In this document: piece after piece, positions 39,719-47,276 of the stretch
How the letters are laid out: each line of letters starts with the position of its first letter
Numbering within the stretch: the first letter of the stretch is position 1
From: Hymenobacter canadensis
Lineage (GTDB): Bacteria > Bacteroidota > Bacteroidia > Cytophagales > Hymenobacteraceae
Assembly: GCF_027359925.1 (NCBI RefSeq)
Contig: NZ_CP114767.1
Location: 3,224,001-3,288,000, forward strand
Length of the DNA stretch: 64,000 nt
Reading direction: 5' to 3'
Made by a program: the position numbers and the translations under genes
The notes under the pieces: model-generated
Databases searched by the model: none
The model's input: only the letters and a program-made list of their open reading frames with translations
Told to the model about the DNA's origin: nothing

Positions 39719-40038
39719 ATGACTACCTGTTCGTGAAGGGCGAAAGCAAGAACAAGTTTCTGCGCGTCAGCCACGCCGATATTCTCTACGCTGAGGCGCT
39801 GGGCAACTACGTGACGCTCTTCGTGGCGGGCCAGCGCCTCATCACCTACCAGACCCTCAAGGAGCTGGCCGCCCAGCTGCCGCAGCCCCCGTTTCTGCGG
39901 GTGCACAAGTCGTTTCTGGTATCCGTGGACAAAATCAGCATGATAGACGGCAACACGGTCTACATCGGTGAGCAGGCCATTCCGGTGGGCGAAACCTACC
40001 GCGACAGTCTGTACCGGCTGGTGCGGGAGCGGGACTGA
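39697..40038 (+). CDS. LytTR-type DNA-binding protein without receiver domain (probably truncated response regulator)
   Basis: The 113-residue frame from a GTG at 39697 contains a complete LytTR domain: DYLFVKGESKNKFLRVSHAD, ILYAEALGNYVTLFVAG, LKELAAQLPQPPFLRVHKSF, then DGNTVYIGEQAIPVGETY. In homologues a receiver domain of about 120 residues and a linker precede DYLFVK. Here they are absent, and upstream DNA is a minus-strand gene remnant. No ATG is in frame. A stand-alone LytTR DNA-binding protein is possible, but deletion of the 5' half is the simpler reading. No histidine kinase partner is adjacent. A truncated kinase lies 3.2 kb downstream. Confidence 0.7.
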   Translation: MASVPAANDYLFVKGESKNKFLRVSHADILYAEALGNYVTLFVAGQRLITYQTLKELAAQLPQPPFLRVHKSFLVSVDKISMIDGNTVYIGEQAIPVGETYRDSLYRLVRERD

Positions 40039-40043
40039 GGCTG

Positions 40044-40100
40044 GCTTAGCGAGGGATGGGGAAAATTCACTGTTTTTGCCCCATCCCTCGCTAAGCTTTT
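40044..40100 (+). terminator. Terminator after LytTR gene
   Basis: An 18-bp perfect stem (40044-40061 with 40079-40096), extended by GAAAA/TTTT pairing at the loop side, followed by TTTT. The arms read GCTTAGCGAGGGATGGGG and its complement. Confidence 0.72.
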
Positions 40101-40145
40101 GGTCATCTACTCCTCGATTATCTAATATCCTTTTACCACTTCCCT

Positions 40146-40889
40146 ATGCTTCATATACCGTATCTGATTTTACTGCTGCTATGGGGTTGCTCGCCGGCAT
40201 CATCAAGCCCGATAAGTGGTCATGTCCCTACAATCAGCCGGGCTCCCTACGAAGTAGTTGCCGAGCCAAAAGCATTTGAAACCAGCTTCTTCCCTGGCAC
40301 CCATCTTCTGCAGGACTCTATGGAAATACACCTGGAGCCGGAGTTTCTGGGTAACCTGGCTGTGCAGTCCGGAAAGCTCGTGGCAACTGATCCGGTGACC
40401 TTTCATGAGCAGGTAAAGCCCTTCGCCACTCAATTCCCGCGCGGACGGTTTCCAGTTGAATTGGCTATAGCCAGCCTTCATAACGACCACCGTGTGGCAT
40501 TTGCCCGGATACTTTTTTCGGCCAACCCTGTAAAGAAATGGGAGTTAGCCTTGCTGCCCGGACAGAAACCGTTGCCATTGCGTAGCGAAGAATACTACGG
40601 ATTTTCGGTGGATGGCGGCACAGCGCTATTCTTGGATGCCGCCAGCACAAACCGCTTCACCGCCCACCTGCGGCGCGACCGTAATGCCTATAAGGATATG
40701 TTCATTACCGGCTTTGAGAGCCAGTCTGAGCATCCCCGCAACGGATTTCTTTACGCTATTCGGCAGGACACGCTCGCCACGTTTTCCACCGGCTTCGGAG
40801 ATGGGTTTTATGCTACCTATATTGGGTTCGATGACGACCATAAGCCCTGCCGCTTACTGATTGACTTTCAGATTGTCGAGTGGCAATAA
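40146..40889 (+). CDS. DUF4241-family predicted lipoprotein
   Basis: A 247-residue protein with a short lipoprotein signal (MLHIPYLILLLLWGCS, lipobox Cys15). The body matches the DUF4241 pattern: PRGRFPVELAIASLHNDHRV, VKKWELALLPGQK, YGFSVDGGTALFLDA, and the C-terminal DGFYATYIGFDDDHKPCRL. The biochemical role of DUF4241 is not established. A lipid-anchored version implies an envelope location. Its codon use and GC content are lower than those of neighbours, hinting at separate ancestry. The next gene starts 19 bp downstream and could be co-transcribed. Confidence 0.76.
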   Translation: MLHIPYLILLLLWGCSPASSSPISGHVPTISRAPYEVVAEPKAFETSFFPGTHLLQDSMEIHLEPEFLGNLAVQSGKLVATDPVTFHEQVKPFATQFPRGRFPVELAIASLHNDHRVAFARILFSANPVKKWELALLPGQKPLPLRSEEYYGFSVDGGTALFLDAASTNRFTAHLRRDRNAYKDMFITGFESQSEHPRNGFLYAIRQDTLATFSTGFGDGFYATYIGFDDDHKPCRLLIDFQIVEWQ

Positions 40890-40908
40890 CCCTATCATCT
40901 TCGATTCT

Positions 40909-41895
40909 ATGCGCAGTAAACGGGGAGGAGTTGTACTGTTAACGTTGCTGCTCTTGCTGCTACTACCCCAGCGGCCGCAGGCGTGGGGGTTTTTCGGGCA
41001 CCGGCTGCTCAACCGGCTGGCCGTGTTTACGCTGCCGCCCGAAATGATGGGCTTCTACAAAACCAACATCGAGTACCTGACCACCAACGCCACCCGGCCC
41101 GACTCGCGGCGCTCGGTGGTGCCTGGCGAGGCCGCCCGCCACTTCCTCGACGTGGACGTGTACGGCGACTCGGCCCTCACCCGCCTGCCCCGCTCCTACG
41201 CCGACGCCGTGGCCAAGTACGGTGAGGACTCGCTGATGCGGCACGGCATTGTGCCCTGGCAGGTGGTGCGCATGAAGGGCCAGCTCACCGAAGCCTTCCG
41301 CCAGCGCGACGCCGACCGGATTCTGAGCCTCTCGGCCGATATGGGCCACTACATTGCCGATGCCTGCGTACCGCTGCACACCACCCACAACTACAACGGC
41401 CAGCTCACGGGGCAGCGCGGCATTCATGGGCTGTGGGAGTCGCGGCTGCCCGAAATCCTGGCCGCCAACTACGACTTCTTTACCGGCCCGGCGCCGTACC
41501 TGGAGCGGCCCTCCGAAACCATCTGGACGGCCGTGGCCCGCTCCAACGCCGCCGTCGACTCGGTGCTCAGCTTCGAGCGCGACCTGACGGCCAAAATGCC
41601 CGACGACAAAAAGTACGGCTTCGAGGAGCGCGGCAACGCCGGGGCCGTGCGCGTGTACTCGCGCGAGTTCAGCCGCGAGTACCACCAGCGCCTCGCGGGC
41701 CAGGTGGAGCGCCAGATGCGCCTGGCCCAGCGCCTAATCGGGGCGTTCTGGTACACCTGCTGGGTGGATGCCGGCCAGCCCGACCTCGACGCCCTGCCGA
41801 AGCAGCCCTCGGAGAAAGAGCAGCTGCGCCTGGCCCGTGAGACCAAAGACCTGCAGCAGGCGCCTCAGGCCGCCGTGCCGGGCCACGAGGACTAA
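40909..41895 (+). CDS. Exported zinc-dependent phospholipase C / S1-P1 nuclease-like protein
   Basis: A 328-residue protein with signal peptide (1-25, ending QAWG). The mature N-terminal WGFFGHRLLNRLAVFTLP and the helical core with GEAARHFLDVDVYGD, LSADMGHYIADACVPLHTTH and GIHGLWESRLPE carry the Trp/His/Asp zinc-ligand pattern shared by zinc-dependent phospholipase C and S1/P1 nucleases. The trinuclear zinc site is probably complete. The mature N-terminal Trp that is itself a ligand would be exposed by signal cleavage after QA. It should be periplasmic or secreted. The substrate (phospholipid or nucleic acid) cannot be settled by eye. Confidence 0.82.
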   Translation: MRSKRGGVVLLTLLLLLLLPQRPQAWGFFGHRLLNRLAVFTLPPEMMGFYKTNIEYLTTNATRPDSRRSVVPGEAARHFLDVDVYGDSALTRLPRSYADAVAKYGEDSLMRHGIVPWQVVRMKGQLTEAFRQRDADRILSLSADMGHYIADACVPLHTTHNYNGQLTGQRGIHGLWESRLPEILAANYDFFTGPAPYLERPSETIWTAVARSNAAVDSVLSFERDLTAKMPDDKKYGFEERGNAGAVRVYSREFSREYHQRLAGQVERQMRLAQRLIGAFWYTCWVDAGQPDLDALPKQPSEKEQLRLARETKDLQQAPQAAVPGHED

Positions 41896-41950
41896 GCCGC
41901 CAATGCAGCCATTTCTGCCGTATGCAGGCTTTTCCTTCTAGCTCTGCCCC

Positions 41951-42322
41951 ATGAAAGCGCTGTCCACCGTTGTGCTGCTCACCATCTCCAACCTGTTCAT
42001 GACCTTCGCCTGGTACGGGCACCTGCAGTTCAAAAAGATTTCGTGGCTGCAGGGGCTGGGGCTGGTGGGCGTGATTCTGGTGAGCTGGGGGCTGGCCTTT
42101 TTCGAGTACGTGTTTCAGGTGCCGGCCAACCGCATCGGGTTCGAGGAAAACGGCGGGCCGTTCAACCTGTTTCAGCTGAAAGTGATACAGGAGTTCATCT
42201 CGCTGTCCGTGTTCACGCTGTGCGCCGTATACGTATTCAAGACCGATAAGCTGGGCTGGAACCACCTCGTCGGGTTCGGGCTGCTGCTGGCGGCCGTGTA
42301 CGTCATCTTTAAGAAATGGTGA
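41951..42322 (+). CDS. DUF486 / DMT-family small membrane protein
   Basis: A 123-residue integral membrane protein with four hydrophobic segments. It shows the DUF486 signatures MTFAWYGHLQ near the N-terminus, GLAFFEYVFQVPANRIG in the middle, and LKVIQEFISLSVFTLCAVY. The family is related in fold to the drug/metabolite transporters but has no demonstrated substrate. It stands alone between the phospholipase-like and CD225 genes. Confidence 0.9.
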   Translation: MKALSTVVLLTISNLFMTFAWYGHLQFKKISWLQGLGLVGVILVSWGLAFFEYVFQVPANRIGFEENGGPFNLFQLKVIQEFISLSVFTLCAVYVFKTDKLGWNHLVGFGLLLAAVYVIFKKW

Positions 42323-42403
42323 GCGGCGGCGCGCGGAGTTGGGGATTGGAACGGGAATCTTTAGCTTTCCGCCATCTATCACTCTACTCCCTTTTCTTCC
42401 TGC

Positions 42404-42724
42404 ATGGAACAATCCTACGCTTCGCCTTCGGGCATGTCGCCGCTGCCTCCCGGCCCACCCCCGAAAAACTGGCTCGTTGAGTCGATTCTGGTGACGATTT
42501 TCTGCTGCCTGCCCTTCGGCATCGTGGCCATCATCAACGCCGCCAACGTGAATTCACGTCTGGCCCTCGGCGACTACGCCGGCGCGCTCGACGCTTCACA
42601 GAAAGCTGGCAAGTGGGTGAAATACTCACTGATCGGCTGGGCCGTGTTTGCCGTGCTGTATGTGGTATTTGTGGTGGTGATGGGCGTAGGCGCCGGTATG
42701 CTGGGCGCGCTCGACAACCAATAG
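42404..42724 (+). CDS. CD225/dispanin-family small membrane protein
   Basis: A 106-residue protein with a Pro-rich cytoplasmic N-terminus (MSPLPPGPPPKNWLVESI) and two hydrophobic segments joined by the dispanin loop (CCLPFGIVAIINAANVNSRL, then GDYAGALDASQKAGKWVKYS). This is the CD225 signature also found in eukaryotic interferon-induced IFITM proteins. The bacterial function is unknown. The ATG follows a CU-rich tract (CTCCCTTTTCTTCCTGC). The DUF2752 gene begins 25 bp downstream, a pairing I have seen in other Bacteroidota. Confidence 0.87.
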   Translation: MEQSYASPSGMSPLPPGPPPKNWLVESILVTIFCCLPFGIVAIINAANVNSRLALGDYAGALDASQKAGKWVKYSLIGWAVFAVLYVVFVVVMGVGAGMLGALDNQ

Positions 42725-42749
42725 CCTCGTTTTGCCTACTACCCTTGCT

Positions 42750-43145
42750 ATGCGGAGGGCCGCTGGCGCCGTTGTCCTGCTGGCAGGACTGGCGCTGGCG
42801 GCCCTTTACTTTCGCCTGAACCCGGCGCACTATCCCTTTCCGCGCTGCCCCGTGAACTGGCTGACGGGCCTGCACTGCCCGGGCTGCGGCACCCAGCGCG
42901 CTCTACACTCGCTGCTGCACGGCCGTTTGGCCGAGGCCGTGGGCTTCAATCTGCTGGCGGCCACGCTGGCGCCGCTGGTGGCCCTGGGGCTGCTGCACGA
43001 AGCCCGCCTGCAGCTGAGCGGGCAACCCCGCCGCCGCACGCTGCTCTACCGGCCGTGGCTGGCCTGGGGCATCGTGGGCCTGACGGTGGTATTCACAGTG
43101 CTGCGCAACACGCCCGGCCCGGTGGGGGCGTGGCTGGCTCCCTGA
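42750..43145 (+). CDS. DUF2752-family membrane protein
   Basis: A 131-residue protein starting MRRAAGAVVLLAGLALAALY. A TTG 18 bp earlier would add six residues. Key DUF2752 features are FPRCPVNWLTGLHCPGCGTQ, with a CPxCG-like cysteine cluster after the first membrane helix, RALHSLLHGRLAEAVGFN, and two further hydrophobic segments. The three cysteines could be redox-active or metal-binding. The function is unknown. It is co-transcribed with the CD225 gene. Downstream DNA to 43275 holds a small hairpin and the truncated kinase. Confidence 0.88.
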   Translation: MRRAAGAVVLLAGLALAALYFRLNPAHYPFPRCPVNWLTGLHCPGCGTQRALHSLLHGRLAEAVGFNLLAATLAPLVALGLLHEARLQLSGQPRRRTLLYRPWLAWGIVGLTVVFTVLRNTPGPVGAWLAP

Positions 43146-43275
43146 GCAGCGGCGAATCGGGCCTGAAAGCCACCTGAAGAAAAATTAATGTGGCCCTCAG
43201 CCTGGCCTCAGGTGCGGCAGGCGCACTGCCGCAGCACCTGGCCACTTCGTTCTCAATCAACTGTTAATAAGTCTC

Positions 43276-43692
43276 TTGGATCAGGTGCTGCCCCGTTACC
43301 AGGCCGCCGGCCGCCCCCTGCACCTGCACCTCGACGACACCGTGGCCAACTACACCGTGCCGGCCGACGCTGACAAGCTGCTGAGCGTGCTCCTCAACCT
43401 GCTCGAAAATGCCCTGCGCCACGCCCCGCAGGCCGCCGCCGTGCAGGTAGCACTGGGGCCGGCGCCTGCCGGGCCGGGCTGGCAGGTAGCCATCAGCAAC
43501 CCCGTGGCCCGCAGCCTCGGCGACCTGTCGCGGCTCACGGCGGCCTACTACCAGGCCGATGTGCTGAGCGAAGGTGCCGGGCTGGGCTTGTGGCTCAGCA
43601 GCCGCATTCTGGAGCTGCACGGCAGCAGCCTGCAACTAGCAGAAAGCAGAGGCGTTTTCTCGGCCGAATTCATGCTGGCGAACATCGAATAA
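43276..43692 (+). pseudogene. 3' remnant of a sensor histidine kinase (HATPase domain only)
   Basis: The 138-codon frame from a TTG reads the C-terminal ATP-binding part of a kinase: N box [18 protein letters not shown], then a degenerate G1 box ([11 protein letters not shown] in place of DxGxG), and G2 box [20 protein letters not shown]. The sensor, HAMP and phospho-acceptor (HisKA) domains are missing. Upstream in-frame codons back to 43189 have no similarity. With no ATG and no dimerisation domain it cannot act as a kinase by itself. The 3' end is intact. The missing G1 aspartate suggests decay or a long-inactive copy. Confidence 0.7.
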
Positions 43693-43811
43693 TAAGTATT
43701 ATTTATTTTCTATTCAGAAGCTTTGTGCGTAACTCCGCTGTAGCAGCAACCTGCCTTCCTGCTTTGCGTAGGAAACGCGCCGCCCCGGCGTGGGCCTCAC
43801 TCATTTTTTAT

Positions 43812-46148
43812 ATGCGCAAAACGTACTGTTTTCTCCATTTTTTACTGATCTGCCTGTTAGCAGGCACCACTGCCCAAGCCCAGAAAGTGGGCCTTGTACT
43901 ATCGGGGGGCGGGGCCAAGGGCCTGGCCCACGTGGGGGTACTGAAGGTGCTGGAGAAGAACCGCATCCCCATCGACTACATCGTGGGCACGAGCATGGGC
44001 GCCATTGTGGGCGCCATGTACGCCGCCGGCTACTCGCCAGCCGAAATCGAGGAAATCGTGCTCAAGCCCGAGTTCCAGAACTGGGTGTCAGGGGAGCCGC
44101 TGGAAGGCAAGGTGTATAACTACTACGACGGCGACTATAACCCCGCCGCCCTGCACCTGCGCCTGGCCATCGACTCGACGCTGAAGGCCCGCGTGACCCC
44201 CAAGCTCGTGGATGACGTGACGCTTAACTATGTGCTGGCCACCATGCTGGCGCCGGCCGGCGCCATTTCCGGCTACGATTTCAACAAGCTGCTGGTGCCC
44301 TACCGCAGCGTGGCCTCCGAGGTCTTCACCCGGGAGCGGGTGGTGCAACGCAACGGCTCCCTCTCCGATGCGGTGCGCAACTCCATGGCATTTCCGCTGG
44401 CCTTCCGCCCCATCCGGCAGCAGGACGGCCGCTACCTCTTCGATGGCGCCGTGGTGGACAACTTCCCCACCGGCGTGATGCGCGAGGAATTCAAGCCCGA
44501 CGTTATGATTGGGGTGAACGTGGGCGACGTGGCCTTCAATAAATACCCCAAGGAAAAGGACGATGCCCTGCTGACCAGCACGCTGCTGTTTCTGGGTTCC
44601 AATGTGGCTGATACCGCCTCGGTGGGCAAGAATGGCATTTTCATCCAGCCCAACCTGGAGGGCATCACGGCCGCCGACTTCAACAAGGTGAAGCAGCTGC
44701 TGAGCCTGGGCGAGCAGGCCACCGAAAAGAAGCTGGACCTGCTGCTGACCCGCATTACGCGCCGCGAAGACACGCTGGCGCTGCAGCAGCGCCGCCGCGA
44801 CTTCCAGGAGCGCGCCCCTAAGCCCGATTTCAAGCAGGTGAGCGTGCAGGGCGTACCCAAGCAGCAGCAGGAGTTTGTGCGCCGCTTCTTCCAGCGCACC
44901 GGCTCTACCTACTCGCCCGGCGACGTGGAAGAAGGCTACTACCGCCTCGTCAACAACGACTTCTTCAACAACGTGTACCCGCGCATCCGCTACGACAGCA
45001 AGCTGCAGGGCTACGACCTCAACCTGGACGCCCGCCAGAACTCCAACCTCACCACCGACCTGGGCGTGCTGCTCTCGTCGCGGTCCATGAGCAATTTCTA
45101 CCTGGGCGCGGCCTACCGCTACCTCAACCGCTACCTCTACACCATCAAGGCCAATGCCACCATCGGGCGCTTCTACAACGGGGCGCAGGGGTCGTTTCGG
45201 GTGAGTGTGCCGGGCCGGGCGCCGATCTACTTCGAGCCTACTGTCACGTTCAACAACTTCAACTACCAGGATACGGGCGGTCTGCTGGGCAGCTCGGCCC
45301 AGAACACCCAGCTGCAGCAGCGCGACCTGAAAACCTACCTGCAGATCGGCTACAGCCCCAACTACCGCAGCCGCTACATCCTGAGCGGGGGCGTGTTCAC
45401 GAGCCGCGACCGGTTTGCCAACACCAACGAAATCAGCTCCGGCGCCGAGCTGGACCAGAACCGCCTGGATGGCGCTACGGCGGCCCTGCGCTTCGAGCGC
45501 AACTCTCTGAACCGCCGGCAGTACGCCGTGAATGGCCGCCGGGTCGAGGTTGCCTTCCGGGGCGTGCTGGCCGAAGAAGAATACACGCCGGGCACCACGG
45601 CCAACGGCCTGCCGGGCCGCACCAAAGACCACCAGTGGCTGCAGGCACGGGTGTACACCGAGCAGTATTTCACGTTTCATAAAGTAGATTCGGTGGGCCG
45701 GCGGGTGCATGCCTGGGGCTACACCGTAGATGCCGTGGCTACCACGCAGGGCAGCTTTGCTACCTACCGCTCGTCGCTGACGTCGGCGCCGGCTTTCCTG
45801 CCCCTGCCCGACTCGCGCACGCAGTTCCTGGACCGCTACCGTGGCACCGCCTACGCCGCCGTGGGCCTGAAGTACATCAAGGCCGTTGCGGGCTCCTTGG
45901 AATGGCGCACCGAAGCCTATGTACACACGCTGTTCCGGCCCTGGGAGCGGGAAACCATCAACCCACTGCTTCCCCGCCGCGGCCCTACCATCAGCCGCCC
46001 CTACCTGACGGCCATGACCGGCTTCGTGTACCAAACGCCCGTTGGACCGGCCTCGTTGCAGGTCATTCACTACGATGACCCCGACCACCAGTTCGGCGTA
46101 TTTGCCCACATCGGCTTCGTATTGTTCCGCGAGCGGGCCCTCGATTAG
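43812..46148 (+). CDS. Patatin-like phospholipase fused to POTRA and outer-membrane beta-barrel (type Vd/PlpD-like)
   Basis: A 778-residue protein with a signal peptide (1-25). The patatin domain (about 26-320) has the oxyanion motif [10 protein letters not shown] (31-40), nucleophile Ser61 in [10 protein letters not shown], and the catalytic Asp211 in [16 protein letters not shown]-like region follows (about 385-470, [20 protein letters not shown]). The C-terminal about 300 residues are an amphipathic barrel ([20 protein letters not shown] and similar strands) ending with aromatic-rich [12 protein letters not shown]. This matches PlpD-type self-exported lipases, although in this phylum the patatin may remain periplasmic. 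A long AT-rich leader precedes it. The convergent repeat at 46181 follows. Confidence 0.92.
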   Translation: MRKTYCFLHFLLICLLAGTTAQAQKVGLVLSGGGAKGLAHVGVLKVLEKNRIPIDYIVGTSMGAIVGAMYAAGYSPAEIEEIVLKPEFQNWVSGEPLEGKVYNYYDGDYNPAALHLRLAIDSTLKARVTPKLVDDVTLNYVLATMLAPAGAISGYDFNKLLVPYRSVASEVFTRERVVQRNGSLSDAVRNSMAFPLAFRPIRQQDGRYLFDGAVVDNFPTGVMREEFKPDVMIGVNVGDVAFNKYPKEKDDALLTSTLLFLGSNVADTASVGKNGIFIQPNLEGITAADFNKVKQLLSLGEQATEKKLDLLLTRITRREDTLALQQRRRDFQERAPKPDFKQVSVQGVPKQQQEFVRRFFQRTGSTYSPGDVEEGYYRLVNNDFFNNVYPRIRYDSKLQGYDLNLDARQNSNLTTDLGVLLSSRSMSNFYLGAAYRYLNRYLYTIKANATIGRFYNGAQGSFRVSVPGRAPIYFEPTVTFNNFNYQDTGGLLGSSAQNTQLQQRDLKTYLQIGYSPNYRSRYILSGGVFTSRDRFANTNEISSGAELDQNRLDGATAALRFERNSLNRRQYAVNGRRVEVAFRGVLAEEEYTPGTTANGLPGRTKDHQWLQARVYTEQYFTFHKVDSVGRRVHAWGYTVDAVATTQGSFATYRSSLTSAPAFLPLPDSRTQFLDRYRGTAYAAVGLKYIKAVAGSLEWRTEAYVHTLFRPWERETINPLLPRRGPTISRPYLTAMTGFVYQTPVGPASLQVIHYDDPDHQFGVFAHIGFVLFRERALD

Positions 46149-46180
46149 CGGAGTAGCAACACAACGGATATGACGCCATA

Positions 46181-46281
46181 GAACGTCATTCCGAGCGGAG
46201 CGAGGAATCTCGCGTGCTGACGCAGGAATAGTAATCCAACGTCAGCACGCGAGATTCCTCGCTCCGCTCGGAATGACGTTC
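46181..46281. repeat. GTCATnCnGAGC-family palindrome, copy 4 (42-bp perfect arms)
   Basis: 46181-46222 is the exact complement of 46240-46281, with a 17-nt loop. The unit begins GAACGTCATTCCGAGCGGAG. It is nearly the same as 57640-57736 except for a 6-bp block changed in both arms. It separates convergent genes. Confidence 0.92.
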
Positions 46282-46293
46282 TGCTTTTACTAC

Positions 46294-47055
46294 CTAATGC
46301 GCCGCGCTAGCCCATTGCCGCACTTTCTCGCCAAACGCTCGTAGCAGCGTCGCCACCTCGTCGGGGGCTTCGTAGGGCAGCAGGTGGCCGGCGGCGGCTA
46401 TTATTTCCAGCGGCGTGCCTTCAGGCAGCAGCGGCAGCGTTTCCAGCCCGTGCACCGACGGCGACATCACCGCGTCCTGGTCGCCGGCCAGGATGGTGCA
46501 GGGCACGCGCACCTCACACATCCGAGCCACCAGGTTTTCGCGGCTGCCATGCAGCAACCAGGCATCCCAGGCGGCTTTGGAGCTGCGCAGGTTGTCGGCG
46601 AGGATGTGCTGGCGCAGGGCAGGCGCCAGCGGCCGGGCGGTGATGTGCTGAAGCGTATTTTCTGCTTCGACGCGCTGGCCCCAGGCGTGCAGGCTGGCTT
46701 TGCGGTCGGCGTCAGTCATAGGCTCGGGCGTGGGCGGCGATGGGCTGAGCAGGGCCACGCCCCGCAGACCGGCCGGCTGCCGGGCCGCTAGGGCCAGCGC
46801 AATTTTGCCGCCCATGCTGTGGCCTACCAGCACGTAATCCGTCAGTTGATGCGCCGCCACAAAAGCGGCCACTTCGTCGGCGTAGGCATCCACAGTATAG
46901 CCGCCGGCTGGCGCCGGCGCATCGCCGAAGCCGCCCAGGTCGGGAGCTAGCACGGCGTAGTCGGGGGCCAGGCGCTCGGCCACGGCCTGAAACGCGCGGC
47001 CGGAACCGGCCCAGTAGTGGAGGTAGAGAAAGGTAAGTGGAGTGGCTTTCGGCAT
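46294..47055 (-). CDS. Alpha/beta-fold hydrolase
   Basis: A 253-residue cytoplasmic hydrolase. The oxyanion region is LTFLYLHYWAGSGRAFQAV. The nucleophile elbow VLVGHSMGGKIALAL has Ser80. The acid is probably in ILAGDQDAVMSPS, and the histidine is in IIAAAGHLLPYEAPDE. This is the pattern of the MhpC/esterase-haloperoxidase group. Unusually, Tyr-Trp replaces the common HG after the first strand (LHYWAGSG). The ATG at 47055 (MPKATPL) is preferred to the distal ATG at 47187, whose additional residues are unlike the family. The substrate is unknown. Confidence 0.9.
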   Translation of the reverse strand: MPKATPLTFLYLHYWAGSGRAFQAVAERLAPDYAVLAPDLGGFGDAPAPAGGYTVDAYADEVAAFVAAHQLTDYVLVGHSMGGKIALALAARQPAGLRGVALLSPSPPTPEPMTDADRKASLHAWGQRVEAENTLQHITARPLAPALRQHILADNLRSSKAAWDAWLLHGSRENLVARMCEVRVPCTILAGDQDAVMSPSVHGLETLPLLPEGTPLEIIAAAGHLLPYEAPDEVATLLRAFGEKVRQWASAAH

Positions 47056-47195
47056 AGGAAACGGTGCTGAGAGAATAGTAGCAAACGGCCGCGGCCGCGC
47101 TGCCCCTGTATACTGCTGGCTGGCGCCGGCGTTGCTCAGGCCCATCTTTTCTGACCGACCTGCTGGCGGGCACAAGACAGGGGCCATGTATCCAC

Positions 47196-47229
47196 AAAAA
47201 AATACCCGGCCCTGATGGGGCCGGGTATT
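47196..47229 (-). terminator. Terminator of the 47277 T9SS gene
   Basis: AATACCCGGCCC (47201-47212) pairs perfectly with 47218-47229 around a 5-nt loop. The A-tract at 47196-47202 gives the T-run on the minus strand. Confidence 0.86.
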
Positions 47230-47276
47230 CTGTTAGCCGAAAGCTACCGGGCTGCATTGGCAGCGGTAGCACCTCG

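Noticed and set aside
46181..46281. Long palindromes interpreted simply as terminators
   Set aside because: The arms are far longer than needed, lack T-runs, and also occur between genes of the same direction. A termination effect is possible but does not explain the family.
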